Assembly: GCA_000226015.1 (NCBI GenBank)
Contig: JH154462.1
Location: 81,301 to 145,300 of the forward strand
DNA: 64,000 nt
Reading direction: 5' to 3'
DNA from: Mnemiopsis leidyi
Taxonomy: Eukaryota; Ctenophora; Tentaculata; Lobata; Bolinopsidae
Both the position numbers and the translations under genes were made by a program. The first letter of the stretch is position 1, and each line of letters opens with the position of its first letter. This document shows positions 28,896 to 42,076 of this stretch, one piece after another. The notes beneath the pieces are model-generated. The model was not told the DNA's origin and searched no databases. It was given only the letters and a program-made list of their open reading frames with translations.

Positions 28896-29698
28896 GAGAT
28901 GGTAGAGGGTTCTAGAATTAGACCACTGTGTGAGGACTAATTCACCATTTTCCTACTTATTTAAAACTTCTAATGAAGGTATAATTCTTATTAAATAGCG
29001 CATGGCTGCGAACTTTCGTAAGAAGCAAACGATCTTGTTTTTAAACAAATTGAATTTAATAAATTTGCAATATAATCATGTGAACCTAACCGCAGTTAAA
29101 TGGCAGTGAGCTTAACAAGCACTTATCGGGTCAGATCAAAGTCACAAAATTCACGCTCTCCAAAAGAGTTGAGACGTCCTGTATTTCCAGCGTCGTCATG
29201 CTGCAACCATGCGAGTCGAAGGCCTTATGAAGTTCTTCGAACATTAAACAACTTTGAACTACTATAAACTATAAAACGAATAAAACCTGACTGAAAAATG
29301 TAGGGGAATCTTGGAGAGAAATTTAGGAGGAGGGAAAATCATTCTCTGTTAATATCCATCCACATCAAAAAATGAGTACTTATATAATTGGCAGTGTCAA
29401 AATGCAAGATCCTATAGTCCTATACAACAACAGAAATTTGAGTTTGGCAAGGCGTCCATTTTACAACTTTAACACTGCTAAGGGCAATAAAATTCTGCAA
29501 ACTGCAATAGCGACCTGGTCCGGACAAATGTTAACAAAGGGTAAGCAATACACACACACACACACAACATCACTTCATCATCTGTAACCGATAGTACATT
29601 ACCATGGTAATGCAGGTCCCAGGACAAGACTGGACCATTAGTAAAGCAGTACAACAAACATAGTGCACCTTCAAGCTCTGCTAGCCCGGCCTAACTCG

Positions 29699-29775
29699 TC
29701 ATCAGCCAACGGAATTGCACCGTTCACGTCATTAGCCAATAGAATTGCACCGTTATCGCTGACAGCCAATCAGAG
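29699..29775. promoter_or_regulatory. 30-bp repeat with a CCAAT box in each unit
   Basis: Two full units and a third partial one: CATCAGCCAACGGAATTGCA, CATTAGCCAATAGAATTGCA and GACAGCCAATCAGAGC. The period is 30-31 bp. The CCAAT core is kept in the second and third units and is CCAAC in the first. A hydrophobic minus-strand open frame (30034-29783) starts nearby but is not recognised. Confidence 0.4.
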
Positions 29776-30034
29776 CTCGGGTTTAATGTAAACATTGCTG
29801 TACACCGTCATTAGTAATGACAGTGCAGAGTGCACTAAACAAATAAACTTTACCTCGATCAAATAACCAGGTCCCAGTGTCCCAGAGTGATCTGGTAACT
29901 TCCGGCTTTTCTCGGTATGGAAGTTTTAGAAGGCCCACAAGGAACGAAAAGTAAAACTCTATCTCAGCAAGGCACAGACTCAGCACGATTAGGAAGGCTT
30001 GAATGTCTGTTGTAATTGGAATATAGAGATCCAC

Positions 30035-32140
30035 CGATCAGGTACAGCGATGGAAGGCGGACCTGAATGTCCCGGAACGCAACCCAGGGACGGACAAAAC
30101 AAACAAGGTTAGAATGAAACTGTATCTCGTTTCAATCGTTTACCAACTTAGCTTGATTGTGTCAATAGTCTGGCTGTGTGGGATGTAGGTTTCCCGTAAC
30201 TTTTATTTCATTTAAGGGAAAGCTTCTATTCGCAAGCGGCACCGATTATTCATCACAAAAAATCGAAGATGGAATTCTTGGGTCAATCTGATGGTTTATT
30301 GGGCATCGATAGTTATGATTGGCCTAAGAAACACGATGGTCTAAAGGGCTGATTAATGAGAAAGAACAACTTAAAACCACGGTTAAATGTGCATTATCGT
30401 AAAATGATGATAATTTATGCATGTACCGGATTATCATAAGAAGACCACTTTCTGCTAAAGTTTAGATCAAATGAAAAGAAGCTATGGGCTTGGCTTGGAG
30501 AGCTGGACACATCATATCAGAGCACATAAAATGGACTATAGTTTTCATGCATGACGTATTCTAATTCGATCTGAAAGTGACGATCTCCCAGTAAGACGTT
30601 GTTTACGTATGTAAGTATGTAGGAGCGAGACCTCTAATAGTAGGGACAAGTACGCTGAGCAGTAATTACAATTTCACACTTACATTGCGATTCATTACTT
30701 ATAATTCATTACTCACAGTAATACGAGGATGAGAGATTCTAAAATCTACAAGACAATTATAGACACACAAACTCGCATGGTTTAATTTGTTAGTGCGCTC
30801 GTCTATTACTAAAATTGTAGGCCTCTAAATCCCATACAAGTAAACAAACGAAATTGTTGCTAGAATGAGATAAAGATTTTACTGAAATGAAATTAAAAGG
30901 TGTGCAGAAATAAAGGTGAAACAAACAATAATCTTTCCTATGATTGAATTTTTTCGGGATTGCCCGGAATAACAAACTACAAAGCTATCATAATTGCCAA
31001 CGGTTGAAATCTATCTCGGCTTAGTACCTGGAATCAAGGACGTTGTTTCTCAGAAAAACTGTTGCTATAAAAGTATAAACTGTACTATAAACTGCATTGG
31101 GTAATCAGAAAAAAGCGCATGTCTAGTAAAAATGGACGCCAAAAATGGATTACCCATAAAGATAAGCCTAGTAGTAAATCTTGGTCGAATAATCGAATTG
31201 GATCATATTGGCCGGTTGGAATTATCTCTGAATACTACATCTGATAGACATAAATAAGTAAATAAACTAGTTACAGCTCTTTTCCGCTTTATTTATTAGA
31301 GTTATCAAATAATATCCGATGTTAATCTAGTTACATCTACAATCATTGCTTAACACCTTTGAGATATTTTATGCCCATAATCGATTACTAATTCAGGAAA
31401 GAAACGTATTAAAGACCATCGCAGGCTTGAAAATTGAAATTGATCCAGTTGACTATTTTTACATCCTTTAAAGTCCGTTACTCCGTTAGTTTGCCTTAAA
31501 AGTTTGAGAAAAATTACGGATGAACACTGAGAACGTTAAATCGAGACCAATATAGACCCAATAGAAGAACACTTAGCAAGGACCAATAATGAGAGGGAGC
31601 ACAAAAACGATTCAACATGAGATTAAGAAGGTAAATATGGGTTGTAACATGAGATTAAGAAGGTAAATATGGGTTGTCGAGAAGCTGCAAGCGTATCACG
31701 TGACAAGCGCCACTTGACGAGAATCCAACAGGACCCATTACAAATCTAAACAGTAACCCATGGCAACGACAAGTGGTGGAGTATACCCCACGACCACCAA
31801 GTGGTTGAAGTACTGGTAGTGACCGGGGAGTGAGCTGCATAGTTTTGGGGTGGTTAAGGACGAGCTGGTGTGGCTGCCAAGCTCCAACAGACCAGGTCAC
31901 TAAGGAGTAGGCGGGTACTCAGGGGGACCGGAACTTTAGCTAACCTCCAATAAATCACTTACACTACCGAAAACTATGTGATGGGACACGTTGGCCAATC
32001 AGGGGGCTGGTTGGGAGCCACCTGACCGTCAGTGGCCATTGGGAAGTCGGCATTTCTTGTCATGAGGGATTTAGGGGCGTATTAGTACTGCAGTATTTAC
32101 AGCGGTAATTGGGTTTTGGATTAGATTTATTATGCCGATA
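30035..32140. other. Intergenic; one short duplication and isolated motifs
   Basis: A 31-bp sequence including GATTAAGAAGGTAAATATGG is present twice in tandem (31616-31678). TCACGTGA is at 31696 and CCAATCA at 31995. No gene is seen. Confidence 0.4.
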
Positions 32141-32594
32141 AAAGCTACTCGACTAATAGCATCTAAAATGAAGTAAATCAGATAAATGTACACAACGAAG
32201 TAACTCCGCAAAGTTATTTTTGCCAAATTTACAACGCTCCAAAGGGTTTGAAAATTTAAGTGTCAGAATTGTGAGTCAAGGTTTGAATTATTCGTTCTTC
32301 ATTTAAAATGCCAATTACACTTTCGAACGATCGGTTGACCAAAAAGGTGTGGTTAATAAGTAAAAATAAAGCTACTCGACTAATAGCATTTTAAATGAAG
32401 TAAATCTGATAAATGTACACAACGAAGTAACTCCGCAAAGTTATTTTTGCCAAATTTTCAACGCTTCAAAGGGTTTGAAAATTTAAGTGTCAGAATTGTG
32501 AGTCAAGGTTTGAATTATTCGTTGTTCATTTAAAATGCCAATTACACTTTCGAACGATCGGTTGACCAAAAAGGTGTGGTTGATAAGTAAAAAT
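32141..32594. repeat. Tandem duplication of a 227-bp segment
   Basis: Bases 32141-32367 are repeated directly as 32368-32594 with only a few differences (for example ATCTAAAATG and ATTTTAAATG, TTCGTTCTTC and TTCGTTGTTC). No coding content is seen. The near identity shows it is recent. Confidence 0.93.
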
Positions 32595-34205
32595 GGCACC
32601 CAAGTAAAAAAACCACTAAGATATACTAACAGCAAAGCTATAAGCCCTAGACACTACACTATGAGTGCAGATAAATCAATCACAATTTAAAATGACTTTA
32701 AGAAGTATGATTCAAAAAAGAGTGCATAAATTAAATGCATAAATGAAATAGAGATGTGAAATTTGTGACAACTCCCCGTAAATGTGAACAGCTCTTATAA
32801 ATGAATAACCTATATAGAATTATGTGTTATATAGAATTCATAAAATTTAAAATTTCTTATTGTAATTAGTTACGAGACAGGTTTTGCATGATTAAACGAA
32901 TTTTTGCTCTTACAAAAACCCTTGATGCCCAATAAAATCTTCTTGTGCAAAATAATTAAGATTTTCAAGTAAAAGGGATAAAAATATTAAAAAACCAAAT
33001 TACTTAAGTTAAAAGCTACTACAAAACATCGAGAGTATACTCACAGACGTAACCTAAGGTATGTTGAATTTTCTAGTCAAATGATAAATTAGGATCGGAA
33101 GTTTAATGAGATTTGCCTTTAAAGCAGGGCTTTAAAAGTGGTCCTGAAGGGAAATGATAGCCCCTTCTTATTTAACTATTCAGGACTATGACGTAATCTT
33201 TGTTGGTTGCAAAGTATAAGCAGCTGTGCAGTGTGCAATCGTGAGAAAATAACCTTTAATTAACTTATCGCCCTGGTGGGGCAAACTGGGTGGGGCAAAC
33301 TGGGTCCTGGAGGTGGAAATATGACCATGATTTATGACTATTTAATCAGGCCATTTAGGTTGCCATGGATAAATGATCAAATGCAATTTTTGAGTTGGTT
33401 GGTTCATATGTAACTCTTCCGGGTTTGTGACTATAGCCCAAGGTCACAATTTTTGACTGTTGACCATACCAATTTCAGATATTCTATTATGATGCTCATA
33501 ATCAAATTCTCGAATGTAAACGATAAACCAGCGCAATTAACAACATCTTGTAAGATCTGTTTGATTAAATAAATAGAGCACAAGTAGCACGGAAGGTAGC
33601 ATTAACATTTTTCCACGTAGAACATTGGAAGTGGTACAAACTACACTAAATAAAATGCACCTGAGTGCTACCAGGACATTGGACACAGACTACACTGATC
33701 AACACGACCGCACCTGAGCTGTCTAGATTTCCTTACAACCCAAACAGTCCCCGCGTTTAAAACTAAACAAATGCGTTTACATGACCAGTGTTTACTGGGC
33801 CAGCCCTGTTAAAGTACATTTCCTGGATTTCTAGAAACAAGACGAGAAGAAGTTATGCAAAAACTGGAATTTCAGACATTTTAACGTGGTTAAAATTAGA
33901 GTTCGGAGGTTTAAGTAACCCTTCATTCCGAACAGTGGTGCCGACCCTGAGAACTTCATCAATCAAATCAGCTCAGCGGGGGAATTTGTTCCCTCTACTA
34001 CAAGTATTCGTCCAGGACACTTTAAACTCTGCCATTCCTGGTATTTGTGAAATATACGTGAAGGGCACCTGCTAAAACCTGGATACAAACATCCCATACT
34101 TCCCAACCATTGCCATCCAAGTTCATGTGCGTAACCATAGCAACCATTGTACATTGCATGGCAACCTATAATCAACCATGGCTGACCTATATCTTCACGT
34201 TCATA
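32595..34205. other. Intergenic, nothing recognised
   Basis: AT-rich. A plus-strand open frame of 95 codons at 33788-34075 lacks known motifs and codon bias. A short direct repeat, CTGGGTGGGGCAAACTGGGT, lies near 33290. Confidence 0.4.
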
Positions 34206-34350
34206 AATCATACGACTCCTATCTTCATTATCATATGACTTCTATCTTCACTATAGTATAACTCACATCTCCATTATAGTATGACTCCTATTTTCATTAT
34301 CATACGGCTCCTATCTCCATTATAATATGACTTCTACCTCCATTATCATC
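34206..34350. repeat. 27-bp minisatellite
   Basis: About five imperfect copies of a unit with CTATCTTCATTATCATATGA. Confidence 0.75.
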
Positions 34351-34691
34351 ATTATGATCACTACATCACTACGGGAGGGAATCTGACTTAAGTCATCTCA
34401 ATGCCAAAGTAAAAGTAATCAAATAAGGAGCTGCAGAGAATGGAAACAACATTAAGGAGTCTATTTCCAACCTGGTTTTGATTTGGGGATGGAATTTTGA
34501 GTCAATCCCAACATTCTCTTCGTAAAAACTATTCCATTTCAACACGTGAGCAGTGACTACAGGCCCGAGGCTAATGATTGATGACTTTTGTAACACAACA
34601 AGTGAAATTCAGCTAAAGTTCCGACCACTTCATAGATAATTTGATTAATCTACGTACATAGTAGAAACAAGAAATGGCCCTGGGAAAATTG

Positions 34692-35645
34692 GTAAAATCG
34701 GGAAAGGAAAGCATGAAGAACGAGGTGCTGGTATAAGGGAAAGGAAAGCATGAAGAACGAGGCGCTGGTATAAGGGAAAGGAAAGCATGAAGAACGAGGT
34801 GCTGGTATGAGGGAAAGGAAAGCATGAAGAACGAGGTGCTGGTATAAGGGAAAGGAAAGCATGAAGAACGAGGTGCTGGTATAAGGGAAAGGAAAGCATG
34901 AAGAACGAGGTGCTGGTATAAGGGAAAGGAAAGCATNNNNNNNNNNNNNNNNNNNNNNNNNNNNNNNNNNNNNNNNNNNNNNNNNNNNNNNNNNNNNNNN
35001 NNNNNNNNNNNNNNNNNNNNNNNNNNNNNNNNNNNNNNNNNNNNNNNNNNNNNNNNNNNNNNNNNNNNNNNNNNNNNNNNNNNNNNNNNNNNNNNNNNNN
35101 NNNNNNNNNNNNNNNNNNNNNNNNNNNNNNNNNNNNNNNNNNNNNNNNNNNNNNNNNNNNNNNNNNNNNNNNNNNNNNNNNNNNNNNNNNNNNNNNNNNN
35201 NNNNNNNNNNNNNNNNNNNNNNNNNNNNNNNNNNNNNNNNNNNNNNNNNNNNNNNNNNNNNNNNNNNNNNNNNNNNNNNNNNNNNNNNNNNNNNNNNNNN
35301 NNNNNNNNNNNNNNNNNNNNNNNNNNNNNNNNNNNNNNNNNNNNNNNNNNNAGGAAAGCATGAAGAACGAGGTGCTGGTATAAGGGAAAGGAAAGCATGA
35401 AGAACGAGGTGCTGGTATAAGGGAAAGGAAAGCATGAAGAACGAGGTGCTGGTATACGGGAAAGGAAAGCATGAAGAACGAGGCGCTGGTATACGGGAAA
35501 GGAAAGCATGAAGAACGAGGCGCTGGTATACGGGAAAGGAAAGCATGAAGAACGAGGTGCTGGTATAAGGGAAAGGAAAGCATGAAGAACGAGGCTCTGG
35601 TATAAGGGAAAGGAAAGCATGAAGAACGAGGTGCTGGTATAAGGC
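34692..35645. repeat. 37-bp minisatellite with a 415-bp gap
   Basis: At least fourteen visible near-identical copies flank an N run (34937-35351). The unit includes GGAAAGCATGAAGAACGAGG and GCTGGTATAAGGG. Since 37 is not a multiple of three and the minus strand has no stop in any phase of the unit, all three minus frames stay open and give long false ORFs. Read on the minus strand each unit also has a pyrimidine run followed by TATACCAG, like a splice acceptor. The true copy number is unknown because of the gap. Confidence 0.95.
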
Positions 35646-36858
35646 TATATGGCAATCTCTTGTTACAGGTGTACTTCAAGTGGGCGTTAATTAAGTAATT
35701 AATTAAATAACCTAGCGAAGAATTCACAGTATTTTATCCCCGCTTATCATGTATTTAGTCTGGTTGAGAATGGTGGAATTAAACATGGCATACTGTCTGT
35801 AGTGCCGTCCAATCAGATGCAGCCTTGCTGGAAGAAAACCATTTATATTGAGACCTAATGTCTAGTAAGTAGTGAGACGAAAAACTGGATAGGTTACCAG
35901 ATGGGCCGTTGGACGAAGGACAAGAAAAGACTTTTCTTTTCAAAATGGGCCCACTGGAGACCGTCTCACTGTGTATTATAAAGAGCACGGGCAATGAAGC
36001 GCGATGATACAATTAGAAGATAAGATCGAGCCCTGCTCGACTCATGTGAGTGTGATATCCGCCCTACTGATCCAGGTACAATAAATTCCAAAATCTTGCC
36101 GACCCACGTACGCGTACCTCACAGTTCACGGGCCATTCTTTATAGGTACTATCGTGAATAAACGTCGTGTTTTGCAGGGCGAAAAATTATCGAAGAAGAA
36201 TAAGATAAATAGCGAAATGATATTCTCGATAAAAATGTGGCTCCAATCATTGCGATTCATTAAATCTGAATTTAAGGATTAATGACGAATCTGAATGATT
36301 TAAATGTTTAAACAGAGACGAAAACAATCGTGAATGGACCGTTCAGATAGCAAACCTAATTATAGGAGTTCCCAAATAATTAAAATGATTAAAAAGAATG
36401 GTCTGCTTATCGTGATGCTAACTGCAGATGATCAGGCAAAAGCCAAATCAAATAAACATTCCGTTTAGGACTACACCGCGACCGATCATTTTCATGACTT
36501 TCAAAACAGGATATTTCAGCGGTATAGTTAGATAGCTATCTAACCGAATCTCTCTATGACAGACTGGAGAACATTTTAAATTTTCTATACAATATCACGG
36601 GTATTTCATATATGAAATCTTATATAGCGGTGGACCTGATGTGATTACGGGTTAAAACAAAAGCGTGAATTAAGATCGAGGATCAAGTCTTTAAAGCAAC
36701 ATTTAACGAGCGGGAATGCTGTTATTGATTTTCATTTGTTTGATGTCAAAAAGGATCACACCAATGACCTGCTCTAAAAACCTGCGAAAAGGAAACATAC
36801 CTACGTCACTACTTTTAACCTAGGAGTTCGGTCTGGGAGGAGATTCTTACAGATACAG
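35646..36858. other. Intergenic, nothing recognised
   Basis: No repeat array, promoter module or exon-like segment was seen. A minus-strand open frame (36012-35779) has no recognisable domain. Confidence 0.4.
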
Positions 36859-36900
36859 CAAATACCGGCAAATACCGGCAAATACCGGCTAATACCGGTA
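36859..36900. repeat. CAAATACCGG short tandem repeat
   Basis: About four copies of a 10-bp unit, AAATACCGGC. Confidence 0.85.
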
Positions 36901-36986
36901 CAAATGACAAATCGATTGGAGCAAAGGATTAAATAGGAACAGCGTCCACAGTTCAGTTAAGTTGCAGAGTCCTAAAGTACCACATG

Positions 36987-37130
36987 GGTACTCTAGTTTA
37001 TGGAAAACTGTTTAAAATCTTAGGTACTCTATATTATGAAAAACTGTTTAAAATCTTTGGTACTCTAGTTTTTGGAAAACTGTTTTAAATCTTAGGCACT
37101 CTAGTTTTTGAAAAACTGTTTAAAATCCGG
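36987..37130. repeat. 36- to 37-bp minisatellite, four copies
   Basis: Unit contains GGTACTCTAGTTTATGGAAA followed by ACTGTTTAAAATC. Copies differ by a few bases. Confidence 0.88.
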
Positions 37131-38590
37131 GGAAATTAAAAATTAAGATAGGGCAAAGTAGCTATTGTCGCTTCAAGGACAGTTGAACAAATTACAAAGC
37201 AAGCAAAACGATGTGAATTTTGGATTTCTTATCCAATAAACAAATATACCACGAGAAAAAACTTAACGTGCAAGAAAAAGACAAGAAATATTCAACACAT
37301 GGTAACTCACGAGGGATTCCACCTTCAAGACCACATCAAGATATAGACTTCTCACGACCATCTACTTAAAATCTAGACATGAAGTCAGATTCCAGAATTT
37401 ATATGCCAAACCGAATTAGATGATTTCGCAAAATTTACAGAACTTTTAGTTCTAGGGCGTAATGCACCGAACGAGTTTCACTGTAAACTATTTAGGTACG
37501 TGAATTTTACAGGACAACTAGTTCATGCCATCTTGAGAACTTGAAGGGGATAACTGATAGGAAACTCAATAAACTTAAGCCTTTCTACTAATGATCTGAA
37601 TTAACGGTATATGGCTGAAAGGGCCTAATTTGAGGTAAATTCGATCACATTAAAATTGGGACTCATACAATTCTTGAGAGTTACGAAACTTTAAGATTTA
37701 ATGGCATTTTTGATATTTCTCCAACCAATCATAGTTGCGGAGAAAAAAAGTGATAATCATAATGAAAAGCCCTTTAAAAATATAATATTCTATTGTTCGA
37801 CAGGCACAACCCAATCTTTATCGAAAAAGTAGAATTTTTTTGGAACCACGAAAAAAACCTACGAGTATCGATTAAAAAGTATTCATGCAGCTATATCGTA
37901 CTGTAGTCATTACTTTTCCAAAACACAGACATTTCGGCCCAAAAACGTTGATCCTGCTACAAAGCCGGAAAGAATGCGCACATCCTGAAATGATACGGTT
38001 TCCGACTGGAGAAGGAAGTGACTTGTACGCACACTGGATCGAGTCTTCGGCAAATAATCCAATTTTTCTTATCGCAATCGGAAGACTTTACTAGCAAGGA
38101 ACTGGCATAAATAGAATACATACAACATATTCTTTAATATAAGATTGGAGGACTGTCGACTGTTGAGTCGTACAGCACCAGCTCCCTTTGGGTAGAGTAA
38201 TATTCTACAATGTACTTGTATTCTTCTTCTGCGGGTAAGATTACTTGATACCAATCAGCGATAACAGCTATCAAAATTCAGGTGGAATCAATTGGACCAA
38301 AGTTGGAAAGCTAAGATTGAAACGATTGTATGCGGCTTCAAAAGAGAATTTGATTAAAAAAAGCAAAGCGGACTTAGTATTTACTTTATGTAAAAAGTCA
38401 ATCTTGTTTCAATTATGTAATCTGATTTTCAGGCAACATCATCAATTTAGAAACGCAGGAGAATTCCGCAATGAAGTAGGTAGACTGTGGAAGACACCGA
38501 ATAGACTACGGATTCGATTACAATTTTACGAAGATAAAAAAAGTTACCGCAAGGCCCACAACATACTCCATGAACAAGACATCAAAAGGG
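37131..38590. other. Intergenic with one unrecognised open frame
   Basis: The plus-strand frame 38245-38598 (117 codons, Lys/Arg-rich) is among the longest open frames in this half of the window that is not in a repeat. It has no motif I recognise and no promoter signal. It is more likely chance than a gene. Confidence 0.25.
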
Positions 38591-38591
38591 G

Positions 38592-38853
38592 CCAATGACG
38601 TTACCACTTTGGTAGTTTACCACCGTCACGTGATTACCATATATGGAAGTTAGGTAAGACTCAAGATCTGTACGTGATGTCATGTTTCGGTGTGATGTGT
38701 GGAGGAATACCTACCTGGAATTAGGTCGATACCATTGTACAATTCCTATACTCGGTTATTGGACCCAGGGGGACCCGAGACCCACGGAACCGGCAAATGA
38801 TCCTTGCTGAGCTAAATTAAGGAGATCTAAATATTGGGCGTTGCTTATTGGCT
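38592..38853. promoter_or_regulatory. E-box and CCAAT boxes
   Basis: CCAAT at 38592, GTCACGTGAT at 38626, and ATTGG (reverse CCAAT) at 38758 and 38849. No TATA box or gene is attached. Confidence 0.3.
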
Positions 38854-38900
38854 AACAAGATCGGTGCTTATTGAGCTATTTGCGGTAGTGCCTTTGTGAT

Positions 38901-41861
38901 CTTGAACTCTATGGGGCAATGACTCTATCAGCTTATCAGTGACTTAGAGTTGGAGTAAGAATTAAAAATTGGAGATGAGTTAAATAAACCTTACTTTCAT
39001 AAACCTATTCCTGGAATTTTGAGTCTAAACAAAAAAAGAAAAATGATTCAGGTTGCTTCCTAGATATCGACGTGCCAGCGAAATCCAAGTTTAAGGATTT
39101 TTGGCAGTATCTGATGTGGTTGAGCAACTTAAGCAAGTCAGCTATTGTCCTAATGGCGAAAAATTGTGTCAACGAGTCAGGGTTTGGTTGCAAAGTTCTC
39201 AAATAGGCGCCGAGGGGAAATTTATGATTGTTTGTGGAACAGTAACAAATTTTTTAACTATAATCTTCACTCAAGTTATATAAACAGTCGTTTTAAAATT
39301 AAATATAGATTAGGGACTAGTTACAATAAACTCATAGAACGTGTAATATTATTCCCCTATTGTAATATTGAAATATTGGAATGACAATGTTAAATTTACT
39401 TATAGTAACCTAGTTATAATTTTATGTACGTTAACGAGACCACGAAAAAGAAGCGGGCTTTTTCACAGATTATTTCCTAAAAAACTGATAGTACTAACAA
39501 CTTCTCTCCAAACCACTGAGTCCAATCAAACTCCAAACAAACTGAAACTGCCAAGTACAACTTCTCTCCGAAGTCCGAGCAAACTCCAAAACTTCCCGAA
39601 CTAACAGAATTACCTTATCTTAACGAACACGGTATCTTTTGTCAATTACACTCAATTAGAACCTGCTCAGGGAACAAAAGGTGTAAAGCACTGAGCCGTC
39701 CACTAGTACAAATCACGGTAGTATGAAGTACTAGCGCTGTCGGGGAGCAAGTGCCACGCTGTCGCAACAAAACGTCCAGGGCGGTGCAAATGGAGTGTCA
39801 TTAGTGCGAGCAGATCCTATGGAGCCTGGTTATAAACCCTATCTGGGAGTTCCTTTTCTCTAGAACCTAGTTTCTTCAGCTCATGGGGACGATCATTAGG
39901 ACAATTCGAAGTAGGGAGAGTTTAGTCAGACGAAATTGATGTGATTCTTTGAGCTCACCACTGGAGTCCAGATAACAAAAAAGAGATTTGGGCGTGTGAT
40001 ATTCACTTCGGTTCCCTGTGCGTGTTGTGGATTGATTGCGGTTTTGGTTTTTCACAAAAAGGGCGGTGGTGCAAACTGTTTTTGTCCTTTGGCGCCATAC
40101 TAGTCCCCATTTTCAGCGAGTAGGCGACAACGTGTCAGCGCGGACAACAAGTATTTAACGTCATAAACCCACAAAGCAGGCTGCCATCAGAGGACCCACA
40201 TATACGGGCAAAACCTAACTTGGACGTAAAATAAATAAATAAAATCTACTTCACGGATATGATTATTAAAACTTTTATGTCCTCCTTCATCGCGAATTCA
40301 GGTTTTGCATGCCCAGAACCCTTTTGGGTGAATGGCTGTGACAATACCGAAAACCAAAATATCGTATATATAACTTTTGTTAAAGTGTGGAACATAAAAT
40401 TCGAGGAAATAAAGTTAACGTTGTAATTTTCTGCTGGGTTGGTGTGAAAATTTAGTTTTAAACTTGTCAAAGCGTTCTCGGACTATTCAGGTCAGAAAAC
40501 AAAATATATTGAGTAATTTAGAAGATCATTTAGGATGTAAGAAAGATAAATTTTTCACGTACCAAAAAAAATACAAAACCTCTCAAGCAATCAAGTTCAA
40601 TCAATCTCTAACGCTGGAACCAAAGTGTTTCGATTGTCTTGCTTAAACAAAACCTGCCCGGTTGAGGTAGGAAGTGAGGTCGGCTCTCCAAAATTTTGGA
40701 TTTGGAGTAACCATTCGGCAAGCAAGGATCGAACATAGATGTGCATGTGGTTTATATGTTACATCGATACAAAATCTGTAATTTTAGGTAAGACATAGAT
40801 GCATTTGGTTGATTTTACAACGGAGTGCTTATTATCAGCCTATTTTACTGAGCGTACTTTATAAGTTTATAGGCTTTATAAGTTTATAGGCTTTACAGAT
40901 AGGCTTGGATTTCGATGTTGAATGGGGCCCTTAACACTTAACTAGTCCCTAAATAGTCCCTTACCAATAAGCATAGTAATTAGTAAGTATATCAAAATAA
41001 GATGGTTAAGTTTACTTATAAAATCAAGTTTTTCTTAGTTTGAAAGTAATACCGTGGAACGATGGTAAAATGTAACCAACAAACTAAATTTTCGATACGT
41101 ATAATTCTGTAAGCTTACTGTTACTGAATTACTAGGCTCCTGAAAGTGGAGTTACGACATTGGTTACCGACACATTCTTTATCCAGGCCAGTGTAATCGA
41201 CAGGGGAATTTAAAAGCAATTTGTTTTAATTTTCTGCGAGAATCGTACGAGACCAAAATTGATTTAACTTAAGCTTTACGTAAGTCACAAATAAAGACTA
41301 ATTGTGATACTAATTTAAAATTTATCCGAATGTCAGTGAAAAGAATTGTGTTGAACACAGCACTTTGCACTGGATATCAAATTTTAGGGTGGGGCAAAAT
41401 TTTGATTATATACTCAAACCAAAAATAACTCTTCTATAGCTTGAAAGAAAGAAACTGATATGACAAAATTGATGGATGTTTTTGGGCATCTTTAATGAAA
41501 AATCAAGCACTTCTATGGCAACTTTCTGATTAAGGCATTTCATTACCTTTGATTAATGAGTTTACTTTATAGAGGCCAGATCTTTGACGGAATTTTCCCA
41601 CAGCCCAAGAAGAAATACTTGCAAAATTTTAAACTTTGACAGCCACAAAAGTTTATATTGAGATATTGGATCTTTGTAACTTTGTTTTAGGAAACGTTTT
41701 AAACTCTACGAAAATCGCTCGTTATAAGGTTATTACGTGTTCCTGGGTCAGAAAATTAACGCAAAGCACGATTTTAATGTGGTAACGCCAAAATAAAGTA
41801 TACTGATGATTTCTAGAGCTGAGAGGATGCACATTGCACAATGATCCAATGACTTCCAGTA
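38901..41861. other. Intergenic, nothing recognised
   Basis: Small open frames at 39101-39604 and 40464-40646 show no domain. A 17-bp direct repeat, TAAGTTTATAGGCTTTA, occurs twice at 40861-40894. Confidence 0.4.
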
Positions 41862-42076
41862 TAAGATATAAAATTGAGGATGGCCCTGTCAAACTAAGAA
41901 TAAAACATAAAATACAAAATGGAGGATGGCACTGGCAAACTAAGAATAAAATATAAAATATAAAAATGAGGATGGCCCTGTCAAACTTAGAAACTATAAG
42001 ACACGTTCCCGAGAGAGAATTATCCTAAAGTGACACTCCACCCTAAGAGAGAATTATCCTAAAGTGACACTCCACC
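41862..42076. repeat. Two small tandem repeats
   Basis: Three copies of a roughly 46-bp unit starting GAGGATGGC (41877-41990), then two copies of a 33-bp unit starting GAGAGAATTATCCTAAAGTG (42013-42076). Confidence 0.8.

Noticed and set aside
29783-30034. Minus-strand ORF with a hydrophobic stretch near CCAAT boxes
   Set aside because: No TATA box on that strand, no recognisable domain and only one short hydrophobic run; not enough for a gene call.
34613-35727. Three long overlapping minus-strand ORFs of about 300-360 codons
   Set aside because: They run through a 37-bp repeat without stops and a 415-N gap; the amino acid repeats are the same unit read in three frames.
38245-38598. 117-codon plus-strand ORF
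   Set aside because: Basic, AT-rich codons, no motif, no promoter or splice context; expected by chance in a region this size.
40664-40673. TGAGGTAG, the let-7 seed
   Set aside because: Only the seed matches; the rest of the mature sequence and a hairpin precursor are missing.
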